From NCBI RefSeq assembly GCF_007679965.1, contig NZ_VEHL01000011.1, forward strand, positions 62,001 to 126,000: DNA of 64,000 bases, written 5' to 3'. A program made the position numbers and the translations under genes. The notes under the pieces were generated by a model. It was not told where the DNA came from. It was given only the letters and a program-made list of their open reading frames with translations, and made no database searches. The stretch is from Bordetella genomosp. 13 (GTDB taxonomy: Bacteria; Pseudomonadota; Gammaproteobacteria; Burkholderiales; Burkholderiaceae_B). Shown piece after piece: positions 42,550 through 51,198 of the stretch (positions are counted from its first letter, which is position 1; each line of letters starts with the position of its first letter).

Positions 42550-44984
42550 GCGTTCTGATTCTCGAAGACGACGACCTGGACGCCGAGCTGATCCTGTATC
42601 ACCTCGGCGAAGCCTTGCCCGGCATGCCCCTGCATCGCGCCAGCAACCGTCAATCGTACGAAGCACGACTGCGCCAGGGCGGCATCAGCCTGGTGGTGTC
42701 GGATTTCTCGCTGCCCGACATCGACGGCTGGGCGGCGCAGCGCATGGCCGCCGAACTGGCGCCCGAAGTGCCCTTCATCTTCGTCTCCGGATACATCGGC
42801 GAAGAGATCGGCGTGAAGGCCATGAAGGAAGGCGCCACCGACTACGTGTTGAAGGAGCGCCTGGAACGCCTGGGCGCCGCGGCGCGGCGCGCGCTGCTGG
42901 AGGCCGAGGACCGGCGCGCCCGCACGCGCGCCGAGGAAGCCCTGCGCGACAGCGAAGAACGCTTCCGCACCCTGTCCGACAGCGCTCCCGCCCTGATCTG
43001 GGAGACGGACGAGCGCGGCGAGATGATCTTCACCAACCGCCACTTCGAGGACCTGTTCGGCCAGCCCGCCGGCGCCATGCTGGGCCAGGGCTGGCAGCGC
43101 GCCATCGATGGCCGCGACCTGCCGCAGGTGCTGGACGCCATGCAGCGGGCCACGCACGAGCGGCGCGAGTTCCAGATGGAAATGCGCGTGCTGGACCGCC
43201 ATGGCGACCTGCGCTGGCTGCAGTGCAAGGGCGTGCCGCGCGTGGACCGCGGCGGCCGCTTCCTGGGGCTGCTGGGCATCAACGTCGACATCACGGACAC
43301 CAAGCGCGCCCGCGATGAGCTGGAACACATGGTCGCGGCGCGCACGGCCGAACTGCTGAGCACCAACGAACGCCTGCTGCAGGAGATGCAACAGCGGGCC
43401 GACGCCGAGAGCGCCGCGCGCAGCGCCGAAGAGCAGCTGCGCCAGGCGCAGAAGATGGAGGCCTTCGGCCAGTTGACCGGCGGCGTGGCGCACGACTTCA
43501 ACAACTTCCTGACCGTCATCCTGGGCAACCTGGAGACGCTGGAACGCACGCTGACCAGCGTGCCCGGGCGCACGGCGACCGCGCTGGCGCATGCCAAGCT
43601 GGGCGCGCAGCGGGCGGCGGCGCTGACGCAGCGGTTGCTGTCGTTCGCGCGGCGCCAGCCGCTGCAGCCGCGCCGCATCGACCTGAACAGCCTGGTCTCC
43701 GACACCATCGAGATCCTGTCGCGCACGCTGGGCGAACAGGTCGAGGTGCGCACCGAGCTGTCGGCCGAGCTGTGGGACACGCTGATCGACCCGCACATGC
43801 TGGAAAGCGCGCTGGTGAACCTGGCCGTCAACGCGCGCGACGCCATGCCCGACGGCGGCGTCATCCACATCAGCACCGGCAACGTCGAGGTCGGCATCGG
43901 CCGCGCCGAGGCCGACGACCTGCTGCCGGGGCAATACGTGCGGATCAGCCTGGCCGACACCGGCACGGGCATACCGGCCGAGCTGCTGGACAAGGTCTTC
44001 GAGCCGTTCTTCACCACCAAGGACATCGGCGTGGGCACCGGCCTGGGCCTGAGCCAGGTGTACGGCTTCGTCAAGCAGTCGGGTGGCCACGTGCAGATCG
44101 CCAGCACGCTGGGCGCGGGCACCACGGTGCACCTGTACCTGCCGCGCCAGGACACTACGGGCCTGCCGGAAGCCGAGACGCGCCTGGACGGGCAGGCGCC
44201 CGAGGCGCGCGCCGGCGAGGTGGTGCTGGTGGTCGAGGACAACACGGGCGTGCGCATCCATTCCGTGCGCATCCTGCAGGACCTGGGCTACACGGTGCAC
44301 GAGGCATCCGATGGCCCCGAGGCGCTGGAACAGATCGATCGCCATCCGGACATCTCGCTGCTGTTCACCGACGTGGGCCTGCCCAAGGGCATGAACGGCC
44401 GCGAGCTTGCCGAGGCGGCGCGCGCGCTGCGGCCCGGCCTGCCGGTGCTGTACACGTCGGGTTATGCCGAGGGCGCGCTGACGCACGGCGGGCAGTTGCC
44501 CGCGGGCGTGGACCTGCTGCCCAAGCCCTTCTCGTTCGTGGACCTGGCCAACCGCATCCGCGACATCCTGGACCGCAGGGCGCCCGACGCGGCCGGCGAG
44601 GAACCGGCCAGCGACGGACCGGCGCGCATCCTGCTGATCGAGGACGAGGACCTGATCCGCATGCTGGCGCTGGACGGCCTGGAAGAGCTGGGCTACGAGG
44701 TCGTCGAGGCCGCCACGGGCGGCGAGGCGCTGCGGCTGCTCGAGGCCGAGCCCGGCGCGTTCCGGGGCGCCATCGTGGACATGGGCCTGCCCGACATGAA
44801 GGGCGAGGACCTGGTGCGCACGTTGACGCAACGCTATCCCGACCTGGCCATCGTGATCGCCAGCGGCGCCAACGTGGCCGAGGGCGACCTGCCCGCGCAC
44901 CCGCGCATGGCCTCGGTGCAGAAGCCGTACCGGTTCGCGCAGCTGGGCGATGCGCTGCGCGGGCTGGGCGTGGGCGCGGACTGA
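42546..44984 (+). CDS. Hybrid histidine kinase, REC-PAS-HisKA-HATPase-REC-REC
   Basis: An 812-residue multi-domain kinase starting with GTG, coupled by a GTGA overlap to the response regulator gene. Domains: N-terminal receiver (about 1-120, Asp53 in VVSDFSLPDID), PAS (about 140-260), coiled coil, dimerisation domain with His316 in GGVAHDFNNFLT, ATPase domain to about 550, then two C-terminal receivers (Asp609 in LLFTDVGLPKG and Asp745 in AIVDMGLPDMKG). The kinase core is of the HWE-unrelated, NtrB-like type. With BphP and the single receiver it offers five phospho-sites or more, which suits a branched phosphorelay. No DNA-binding output protein is in the cluster. Confidence 0.93.
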   Translation: MSVLILEDDDLDAELILYHLGEALPGMPLHRASNRQSYEARLRQGGISLVVSDFSLPDIDGWAAQRMAAELAPEVPFIFVSGYIGEEIGVKAMKEGATDYVLKERLERLGAAARRALLEAEDRRARTRAEEALRDSEERFRTLSDSAPALIWETDERGEMIFTNRHFEDLFGQPAGAMLGQGWQRAIDGRDLPQVLDAMQRATHERREFQMEMRVLDRHGDLRWLQCKGVPRVDRGGRFLGLLGINVDITDTKRARDELEHMVAARTAELLSTNERLLQEMQQRADAESAARSAEEQLRQAQKMEAFGQLTGGVAHDFNNFLTVILGNLETLERTLTSVPGRTATALAHAKLGAQRAAALTQRLLSFARRQPLQPRRIDLNSLVSDTIEILSRTLGEQVEVRTELSAELWDTLIDPHMLESALVNLAVNARDAMPDGGVIHISTGNVEVGIGRAEADDLLPGQYVRISLADTGTGIPAELLDKVFEPFFTTKDIGVGTGLGLSQVYGFVKQSGGHVQIASTLGAGTTVHLYLPRQDTTGLPEAETRLDGQAPEARAGEVVLVVEDNTGVRIHSVRILQDLGYTVHEASDGPEALEQIDRHPDISLLFTDVGLPKGMNGRELAEAARALRPGLPVLYTSGYAEGALTHGGQLPAGVDLLPKPFSFVDLANRIRDILDRRAPDAAGEEPASDGPARILLIEDEDLIRMLALDGLEELGYEVVEAATGGEALRLLEAEPGAFRGAIVDMGLPDMKGEDLVRTLTQRYPDLAIVIASGANVAEGDLPAHPRMASVQKPYRFAQLGDALRGLGVGAD

Positions 44985-45000
44985 GGCAGGGAGAACCGCC

Positions 45001-45357
45001 ATGAGCCGTTGCGACGCAGCCCGACGTCTCGCGGCGCTTGCCGTGGCGGCCCTGGCGCTCGGGTGTGCCGCCGTCATGCCGGCGCAGGCCGCCAACAAAC
45101 CGTGCTCGGGCAGCAAGGGCGGCATCTCGCGCTGCGAAGGCGAAACCTTCATCTGCAACGACGGATCGGCCAGCGGCAGCATGAAGTCCTGCCCGGCGTA
45201 CACGGGCATGGCGCGGCTGTCCGCCGGACCGCCCGCTCCCAAGGCGTCAGCGGCGGGCGAAGGCTGCTCCTGCGGCGACAACCGTTTCTGCACCGGACCG
45301 CGCGGTGGCCAATACTGCGTGACGGCCAACGGCAGCAAGCGCTATCTGCGCAAGTGA
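45001..45357 (+). CDS. Cys-rich exported protein of unknown function
   Basis: A 118-residue protein with a clear Sec signal peptide (to AQA, about residue 30) and a short mature part containing eight Cys. These fall in two clusters: KPCSGSKGGISRCEGETF and onward to MKSCPAYTG, then EGCSCGDNRFCTGPRGGQYC near the end. The even number and spacing suggest four disulfides in a small periplasmic or secreted protein. The tail SKRYLRK is basic. GGGAGA precedes the ATG. Similar small proteins are seen in other proteobacteria but I know no function. It lies 16 bases after the hybrid kinase gene. Confidence 0.82.
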   Translation: MSRCDAARRLAALAVAALALGCAAVMPAQAANKPCSGSKGGISRCEGETFICNDGSASGSMKSCPAYTGMARLSAGPPAPKASAAGEGCSCGDNRFCTGPRGGQYCVTANGSKRYLRK

Positions 45358-45364
45358 GGGCGGC

Positions 45365-46648
45365 GTGTCCGGACACGACCCCCGCGTGCTGAAACTGCGC
45401 CGCAAGAAGCGCCACGCCACGTACAGCCTGCTGGGCGCGTGCCTGGTTTTCGTGGCGCTGACGGCGCTGGATCCGGGACACCGGAACGTGTACATCGGCG
45501 CCCTGGCCGCCATGGCCGAAGCCGCCATGGTGGGCGGGCTGGCCGACTGGTTCGCGGTGGTGGCGCTGTTCCGGCACCCGCTGGGGCTGCGCTGGCTACC
45601 CCATACGGCCATCATTCCGCGCAACAAGGATCGCATCGGCGCCAGCCTGGCCGATTTCATCTGCGACCACTTCCTGGGAAAGGAACAGGTGCTGGAGCGC
45701 CTGCACGCCTTCGATCCGGCCCAGCGGCTGGTGCATGCCCTGTCACGGCCCGAATCGGCCGCGCGGCTGGCCGACTTCGTGGTGCGGCATGCGCCGCGGC
45801 TGGTGGCCTTGCTGGACAGCGACGAGCTGCAGGACTTCATCCGCGCGAACACCAAGGAGAAGCTCGGCAGGCTGGACGTGTCCGACCTGCTGGCGCGCCT
45901 GTTGACCGTGCTGACCCAGGACGGCCGCCACCAGGATGCGATGGACAGCCTGCTGCGCGACATCGCCGACATCCCCGGCGCGCCCGCCACGCGCGGCGTG
46001 CTGGCCCAGAAGATCGCGGAAGAGCTGTGGTCGGTGATGCGCTGGGTGCGGCTGGACAAGCCCGTGGCCGAGAACATCGCGGACAAGGTGGCGGCGGGCA
46101 TGCGCCAGCTGTTCCTGGACATGGCCCGCGACAAAGACCATGAACTGCGCGTGAAGCTGGAACGGAACATTCCCCGCTTCATCGCGCAACTGCGCACCGA
46201 CACTGCGCTGCGCGCCCGCATCGACCTGTTCCGCGACCGCGTGCTGGAGAACCACGAGCTGTCGCGGTACATCCAGGACATCTGGCGCAGCGCGCTGGAC
46301 TGGCTACGCGTGGACCTGGCGCGCGACGACTCCGAGGTGCGGGCCGCGCTGTTCAAGGCCTCGCTGAACCTGGGCAAGCGCATCGACCAGCAGCCCGAGA
46401 TGAAGGCCTGGTTCAACGACTGGGTGACCGAGACCGTGGAGCCGCTGGTGGAAGCGTACCGGGAGAAGATCCGCCGCTTCATCGTGGCCCGGGTCGAGGC
46501 CTGGAGCGCCGAGGAACTGACCGGCCAGCTGGAGTTGAACCTGGGCAGCGACCTGCAATCCATCCGGCTGAGCGGCACGTTCGTCGGGGCGCTGATCGGC
46601 GGGTTGCTGTATGGACTGATGCACCTGGTGGCGTATCTGGCGGGTTAG
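45365..46648 (+). CDS. DUF445 family membrane protein
   Basis: A 427-residue protein of the DUF445 (YjiN/YheB-like) family, with an N-terminal hydrophobic region (residues 22-60, including MVGGLADWFAVVALFRHPLG), a long helical middle predicted to form coiled coils (about 80-380), and a C-terminal membrane helix (about 405-425). The family fold is membrane-attached at both ends; its function is unclear. It starts with GTG eight bases after the Cys-rich protein gene, so it is probably in the same transcript. It converges with the photolyase gene. Confidence 0.88.
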   Translation: MSGHDPRVLKLRRKKRHATYSLLGACLVFVALTALDPGHRNVYIGALAAMAEAAMVGGLADWFAVVALFRHPLGLRWLPHTAIIPRNKDRIGASLADFICDHFLGKEQVLERLHAFDPAQRLVHALSRPESAARLADFVVRHAPRLVALLDSDELQDFIRANTKEKLGRLDVSDLLARLLTVLTQDGRHQDAMDSLLRDIADIPGAPATRGVLAQKIAEELWSVMRWVRLDKPVAENIADKVAAGMRQLFLDMARDKDHELRVKLERNIPRFIAQLRTDTALRARIDLFRDRVLENHELSRYIQDIWRSALDWLRVDLARDDSEVRAALFKASLNLGKRIDQQPEMKAWFNDWVTETVEPLVEAYREKIRRFIVARVEAWSAEELTGQLELNLGSDLQSIRLSGTFVGALIGGLLYGLMHLVAYLAG

Positions 46649-46707
46649 CACGCCCGGCCCGCAAGCGATGCGGCGTGCCGCGTTGGACCGGGCCCCGGGG
46701 CGGACGG

Positions 46708-46729
46708 GCCGCGCCTGCACCGGCGCGGC
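46708..46729. terminator. Hairpin between convergent DUF445 and photolyase genes
   Basis: GCCGCGCC (46708-46715) and GGCGCGGC (46722-46729) form a perfect 8-bp stem with loop TGCACC, six bases before the photolyase stop codon. A likely shared terminator, though without a T tract. Confidence 0.5.
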
Positions 46730-46734
46730 AATCG

Positions 46735-48198
46735 TCAACCCTGGTCCTTGCCCGTCAGCGTGGCGAAGGCCTCGAGCGCCCGCTTGCGCCCTTCCTCGTG
46801 CACGACGATAGGCTTGGGATAATCGCGGCCCAGCCTCACCTTTGCGGCCGCCAGCTGGTTGGCCGAGGCCTTCCAGGGTTCGTGGATCACCGAGGCCGGC
46901 AGGCCGGCCAGTTCGGGCACCCAGCGGCGCACGTAGTCGCCCTTGGGATCGAACTTCGTGCCCTGGATGATGGGATTGAAGACGCGGAAATACGGCGCGG
47001 CATCCGCGCCGCAGCCCGCCACCCACTGCCAGTTGGCCGCATTGCTGGCCGGGTCGGCGTCGACCAGGGTATCCCAGAACCAGGCCTCGCCCACGCGCCA
47101 GTCGATCAGCAGGTGCTTGACCAGGAACGACGCCGTGACCATGCGCACGCGGTTGTGCATCCAGCCGGTGGTCCACAGTTGGCGCATGCCGGCATCCACC
47201 AGCGGATAGCCGGTCTGGCCGCGCTGCCAGGCGCGCAGGCCGGCCGCGTCGTCGCGCCAGGGCATGTGGTCGAACTCGCGGCGGAAGTTGCGGGTGGGCA
47301 GGTCTGGATAGTGGTACAGCAGGCTGTAGCAGAACTCGCGCCAGCCCAGCTCGGCCAGGAATTTCTCGCGGCCGTCACCGTCGGCCGCCTGCGCGGCGTG
47401 CCAGGCCTGGCGCGGCGAGATCTCGCCGAAGCGCAGATAGGGCGACAAGCGGCTGGTGGCCTGCTGGTCGGGGCGGTCGCGGCCCGCCGCATAACCTTGC
47501 AGGCCGCGCTTCAGGAATCCGCCGAGGGCCTGCATGGCAGCGGACTCGCCGCCGATCCAGGCCTCGCGCATGCCGCCGGCCCAATCGGGCTCGGGCGGCT
47601 GGGGCAGCAGCTTCAGGTCCTCCAGCGAGGCGCGCATCGGCAACGTCGCGGGCAGCGGCGCGAAGGACAGCGCGCGCGGCGCCGGCAAGGGCTGCGCCAC
47701 GCTGCCCAGCTTGCCGGCCGCGCGCCAGAACGGCGTGTAGACACGGAAGGGGCCGCCCGAGCCGGTCTTCACTTCCCATGGTTCGAACAGCAGGCTGCCG
47801 CCCGCGCTTTCGACGGTCAGGCCACGCTGGCGCAGCGCGGCCTTCAGGCCTGCGTCCACGTTGCGCTGCGCCTGGGCGTAGCGGCGGTTCCAGTAGACCG
47901 CGCCGGCCCCGACGGCGTCGGCCAGCCCGGCGATGGCGCGGGTCTCGTCGCCGCGCAGCAGCAGCAACGATCCGCCCTGCTCCGCCAGCGCGGCGTCCAG
48001 CGCCTGCAAGGCGCGGTGCAGCCACCAGCGCGAGGCGCCGCCCAGCACGCGGGCATCGGGGTGGACCTCGTCCAGCACGTACACGCAGACCAGCGGCGCG
48101 CCCGACTTGGCGGCACGCGCCAGCGCGGGGTTGTCGGCCAGGCGCAGGTCGTCGCGGAACCAGACGATGGCGGGAGGCAGGAAGGCGGTTTCTGGCAT
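46735..48198 (-). CDS. phrB: Deoxyribodipyrimidine photolyase (class I)
   Basis: A 487-residue flavoprotein that uses blue light to split cyclobutane pyrimidine dimers in DNA. The N-terminal Rossmann-like antenna domain starts IVWFRDDLRLADNPAL. The FAD-binding C-terminal domain has TSRLSPYLRFGEISPRQAW, WREFCYSLLYHYPDLP and TGYPLVDAGMRQLWTTGWMH, with NRVRMVTASFLVKHL, and the Trp-rich WQWVAGCGADAAPYFRVFNP. These features fit a photolyase rather than a cryptochrome. It lies next to the phytochrome operon, giving a light-related neighbourhood. Confidence 0.94.
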   Translation of the reverse strand: MPETAFLPPAIVWFRDDLRLADNPALARAAKSGAPLVCVYVLDEVHPDARVLGGASRWWLHRALQALDAALAEQGGSLLLLRGDETRAIAGLADAVGAGAVYWNRRYAQAQRNVDAGLKAALRQRGLTVESAGGSLLFEPWEVKTGSGGPFRVYTPFWRAAGKLGSVAQPLPAPRALSFAPLPATLPMRASLEDLKLLPQPPEPDWAGGMREAWIGGESAAMQALGGFLKRGLQGYAAGRDRPDQQATSRLSPYLRFGEISPRQAWHAAQAADGDGREKFLAELGWREFCYSLLYHYPDLPTRNFRREFDHMPWRDDAAGLRAWQRGQTGYPLVDAGMRQLWTTGWMHNRVRMVTASFLVKHLLIDWRVGEAWFWDTLVDADPASNAANWQWVAGCGADAAPYFRVFNPIIQGTKFDPKGDYVRRWVPELAGLPASVIHEPWKASANQLAAAKVRLGRDYPKPIVVHEEGRKRALEAFATLTGKDQG

Positions 48199-48437
48199 GA
48201 GCGGAATCGGAGCAACGGAAAAGCGCGGCCGGCGATGGCGGCCAGACAGCCGTCAACTGTACAGGAAGGCGGACAACGCGGCGGGCGCGGGCGCGATGAC
48301 CCAGCCACCGCGGATGCTTGAAGCTTCACGGATCGCGCCGCCGCCGCGGTGCGACATTTTGCGGCACGCGCAAATCCATCCGCGGCTGCTAGAATTCCCG
48401 CGTCAAGCACGCCTGATAATCGATAACGACACACACC

Positions 48438-48830
48438 ATGGGCCTGAGCATTTCGGCACGACGCCGATCGTGCTGGCTCCTGTTGATCGCGTTCCTCTAT
48501 GCCACGCTGGTTCCCGCACTGGGGCTGGCCAGCGGCACGAGTTCCGTCGCGCGCACGGTGTGGGTGCAGCTGTGCAATTCGGCCACGCACGAGTTCGTGG
48601 CCGTCGACCTGGCGGTCAAGTCCTCCGACGGCGACACGCCGTCCGTCAGCCGCGCCACGGGCCATTGCCTGCTGTGCCACACCCCTTCCCTGCTGCCGAC
48701 CACTGAAACGCCGCACATCGCGGCGGTGCTGGTGCGCTATGCGCGCCTGGTGGTCGCCGACGACCCCGCCCCGCGCGCCGCGCCGGTCTGGAACGTCTCG
48801 CTGGCGCGCGCGCCACCCGTCTTCGCCTGA
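48438..48830 (+). CDS. DUF2946 family protein
   Basis: A 130-residue exported or membrane-anchored protein with an N-terminal hydrophobic helix (about 11-30) and a His/Cys motif HCLLCH near residue 76, close to the HxxC features of DUF2946. Members of this family are often placed next to TonB-dependent receptors, especially copper receptors, and are thought to be linked to metal handling; the mechanism is not known. Here a TonB receptor follows 217 bases downstream and a PepSY membrane protein after that. Confidence 0.8.
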   Translation: MGLSISARRRSCWLLLIAFLYATLVPALGLASGTSSVARTVWVQLCNSATHEFVAVDLAVKSSDGDTPSVSRATGHCLLCHTPSLLPTTETPHIAAVLVRYARLVVADDPAPRAAPVWNVSLARAPPVFA

Positions 48831-49047
48831 ATGCCCGGCGTCCGGCCGTCCGCCTTGGCGGACCCGGCGCGATCTTCCTACCGATAATCCGCGGGACCGC
48901 GCACGCCGACGCACAGGCCGTGCGCGCGTGCCGGCGCGATCGCCGCTGGGCGCATCGCGGACGCATGCGGCATGAGTCCGCGGCGCCGCCATGCCCGCAC
49001 CGTGCCGTCCGCCGGCCTTGCCCGCCCATGCATTCAGGAACGACACC

Positions 49048-51183
49048 ATGTTCTCCCCTCTTTCGGGCCGCCTGCGGGCAGCCCTGCGGCGCGCAGCCGG
49101 CCTCTTGCCGCTGGGCCTGGTCGCCGCGCCCGCGCTGGGCCAGGCGCCCGCGCTGATGGCGCCGATCACCGTCAGCGCGGACCGCGTCGAAGACACGCTG
49201 GACACGCCCGCCTCCACCGGCTCCAACCTCGGCCTGACGCCGCGCCAGACGCCGGCCAGCCTCGACGTGATCACGCGCCAGCAGCTGGAAGACCGCGGCG
49301 ATGCCAACGTGTCCGACGCCATCACCCGCGCCGGCGCGATCAGCGCGATGCCGCATCCCGGCAACGGCCTGTCCGCGCTGTCCACGCGCGGCTTCACCGA
49401 CAGCGCCTCGGTGATGCGCCTGTACGACGGCCTGCGCCAGTACGGCGGCGTGGGCGTGACCTTTCCGTTCGACACGTGGTCCATCGAGCGGATCGAGGTG
49501 CTGCGCGGCCCGGCCTCGGTGATCTACGGCGACGGCGCCATCGGCGGCGTGGTCAATGTCGTGCCCAGGAAGCCGACGCAAGGCCCGATACGCAGCGAGG
49601 TGCAGGCAACCGTGGGCACCGAGGACACGGCCCGGCTGGGCCTGGGCAGCGGCGGCGCGCTGACCGACCAGCTGTCGTATCGCCTGGACGTCAGCGGCAA
49701 CCACACCGCGGGCTGGGTGGACCGCGGCGATTCGGGCGACGCCACGTTCTCGGGCGCGCTGCGCTGGGACGCCACGCCCGACCTGTCGTTCACGCTGAGC
49801 CATGCCTACGGCTACCAGCGGCCCATGCGCTACTTCGGCACGCCGCTGGTTGACGGACGCCAGCTGGAATCGCTGCGCGACAAGAACTACAACGTGCGCG
49901 ACAGCTTCATGCGCTTTCGCGACCAGTGGACGCAGCTGGACGCCACCTGGACGCCCAACGACGCCACCACGCTGCGCACGCGCCTGTATCACGTGGACAG
50001 CCAGCGCGACTGGCGCAACGCCGAAAGCTATGTCTACGATTCCGCCACGCGCCTGATCGACCGCTCCGACAACACGGCCATCTCGCATGACCAGAAGCAG
50101 ACGGGCCTGACGACGGATGCCACGTTCAAGGGCAGGCTGGGCGGCCTGGACAACACGCTGTCGGTAGGCTTCGACGTGAACCGCAGTACGTTCCAGCACA
50201 CCAACAACACCTACACGGGCAGCAGCGGGCCGGTCGATCCCTACGATTTCGATCCCGGCTACTTCACCAGCGACATCCCGTTCATCCCGCGCTACCGCAA
50301 CAAGGCCGAGCAGTATTCGCTGTTCGCCGAGGACCGCGTGGCGCTGACCTCGCGATGGAGCGTGCTGGGCGGCCTGCGCTACGACCACGCGCGGCTGCGG
50401 CGGCAAGACCTGGTGGCGGGCCAACAGGTGCTGGACCGCACGTATTCCGACATCGGCTGGCGCGTGGGTACGGTGTACGACATCCAGCCCGACCTGTCGG
50501 TCTATGCGCAATATTCCGAGGCGGCCGATCCGGTGGGCGGGCTGCTGATGCTCAGTCCGTCCAATGCCGACTTCGAGCTGTCGCGCGGCAAGCAGATCGA
50601 AGTCGGCGTCAAGCAGGGCTTCTGGGATGGCCGCGGAGAACTGACGGTGGCGGCTTATCACATCAAGAAGTCGAACCTGGTGACGCGCGACCCGCTCGAC
50701 CCCAGCCTGAGCGTGCAGGTGGGCCAGCAGTCGTCGCGCGGCCTGGAAGCCTCGCTGGCGCTGAACGTGGCACCCGGCTGGAAGGTCGAGGCCAACGCCA
50801 CCGCGCTGCGCGCCAGGTACGACGACTTCTCCGAGGCGCAGGACGGCGTGGCGGTGTCGCGCCAGGGCAAGGTGCCGCCCAACGTGGCCGAGCGCCTGGC
50901 CAACCTGTGGATAAGCTGGAACTTCCAGCCGGGCTGGACGGCGATGGGGGGCCTGCGCTACGTGGGCAAGCGCTATGCCGACAGCGCCAACACCCTGGAG
51001 CTGCCGTCCTACACCACGACGGACCTGGCCCTGCGCTGGGACATGAACCGAGACACCACCGTGACCTTGCGCGGCTACAACGTGTTCGACCGGGCCTACT
51101 ACAGCACGGCCTACTACACGTCCACGCAATGGCTGTACGGTGCCGACCGGCGGGTCGAGCTCACGCTGAACCACCGTTTCTGA
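49048..51183 (+). CDS. TonB-dependent receptor
   Basis: A 711-residue outer-membrane transporter that imports a metal or metal chelate using TonB energy. The signal peptide runs to about residue 31 (ALGQA). The plug domain (about 45-160) has the TonB-box-like MAPITVSADR, the PASLDVITRQQLEDRG segment and VLRGPASVIYGDGAIGGVVN. The 22-strand barrel ends in a terminal Phe (VELTLNHRF). AGGA eight bases upstream supports the ATG at 49048. With the PepSY and DUF2946 neighbours the substrate is most likely iron- or copper-linked, but the sequence does not say which. Confidence 0.92.
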   Translation: MFSPLSGRLRAALRRAAGLLPLGLVAAPALGQAPALMAPITVSADRVEDTLDTPASTGSNLGLTPRQTPASLDVITRQQLEDRGDANVSDAITRAGAISAMPHPGNGLSALSTRGFTDSASVMRLYDGLRQYGGVGVTFPFDTWSIERIEVLRGPASVIYGDGAIGGVVNVVPRKPTQGPIRSEVQATVGTEDTARLGLGSGGALTDQLSYRLDVSGNHTAGWVDRGDSGDATFSGALRWDATPDLSFTLSHAYGYQRPMRYFGTPLVDGRQLESLRDKNYNVRDSFMRFRDQWTQLDATWTPNDATTLRTRLYHVDSQRDWRNAESYVYDSATRLIDRSDNTAISHDQKQTGLTTDATFKGRLGGLDNTLSVGFDVNRSTFQHTNNTYTGSSGPVDPYDFDPGYFTSDIPFIPRYRNKAEQYSLFAEDRVALTSRWSVLGGLRYDHARLRRQDLVAGQQVLDRTYSDIGWRVGTVYDIQPDLSVYAQYSEAADPVGGLLMLSPSNADFELSRGKQIEVGVKQGFWDGRGELTVAAYHIKKSNLVTRDPLDPSLSVQVGQQSSRGLEASLALNVAPGWKVEANATALRARYDDFSEAQDGVAVSRQGKVPPNVAERLANLWISWNFQPGWTAMGGLRYVGKRYADSANTLELPSYTTTDLALRWDMNRDTTVTLRGYNVFDRAYYSTAYYTSTQWLYGADRRVELTLNHRF

Positions 51184-51198
51184 CGCGGGAGAATCGCC

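Noticed and set aside
42381..45338. A 985-codon open frame on the minus strand
   Set aside because: Antisense to the hybrid kinase gene, with no domain text; the sense frame has all kinase motifs.
48415..48427. Fur box upstream of the DUF2946 gene (GATAAT-C-GATAAC)
   Set aside because: Only half of a Fur box matches, with an extra base; not strong enough to call, although the neighbourhood would fit.
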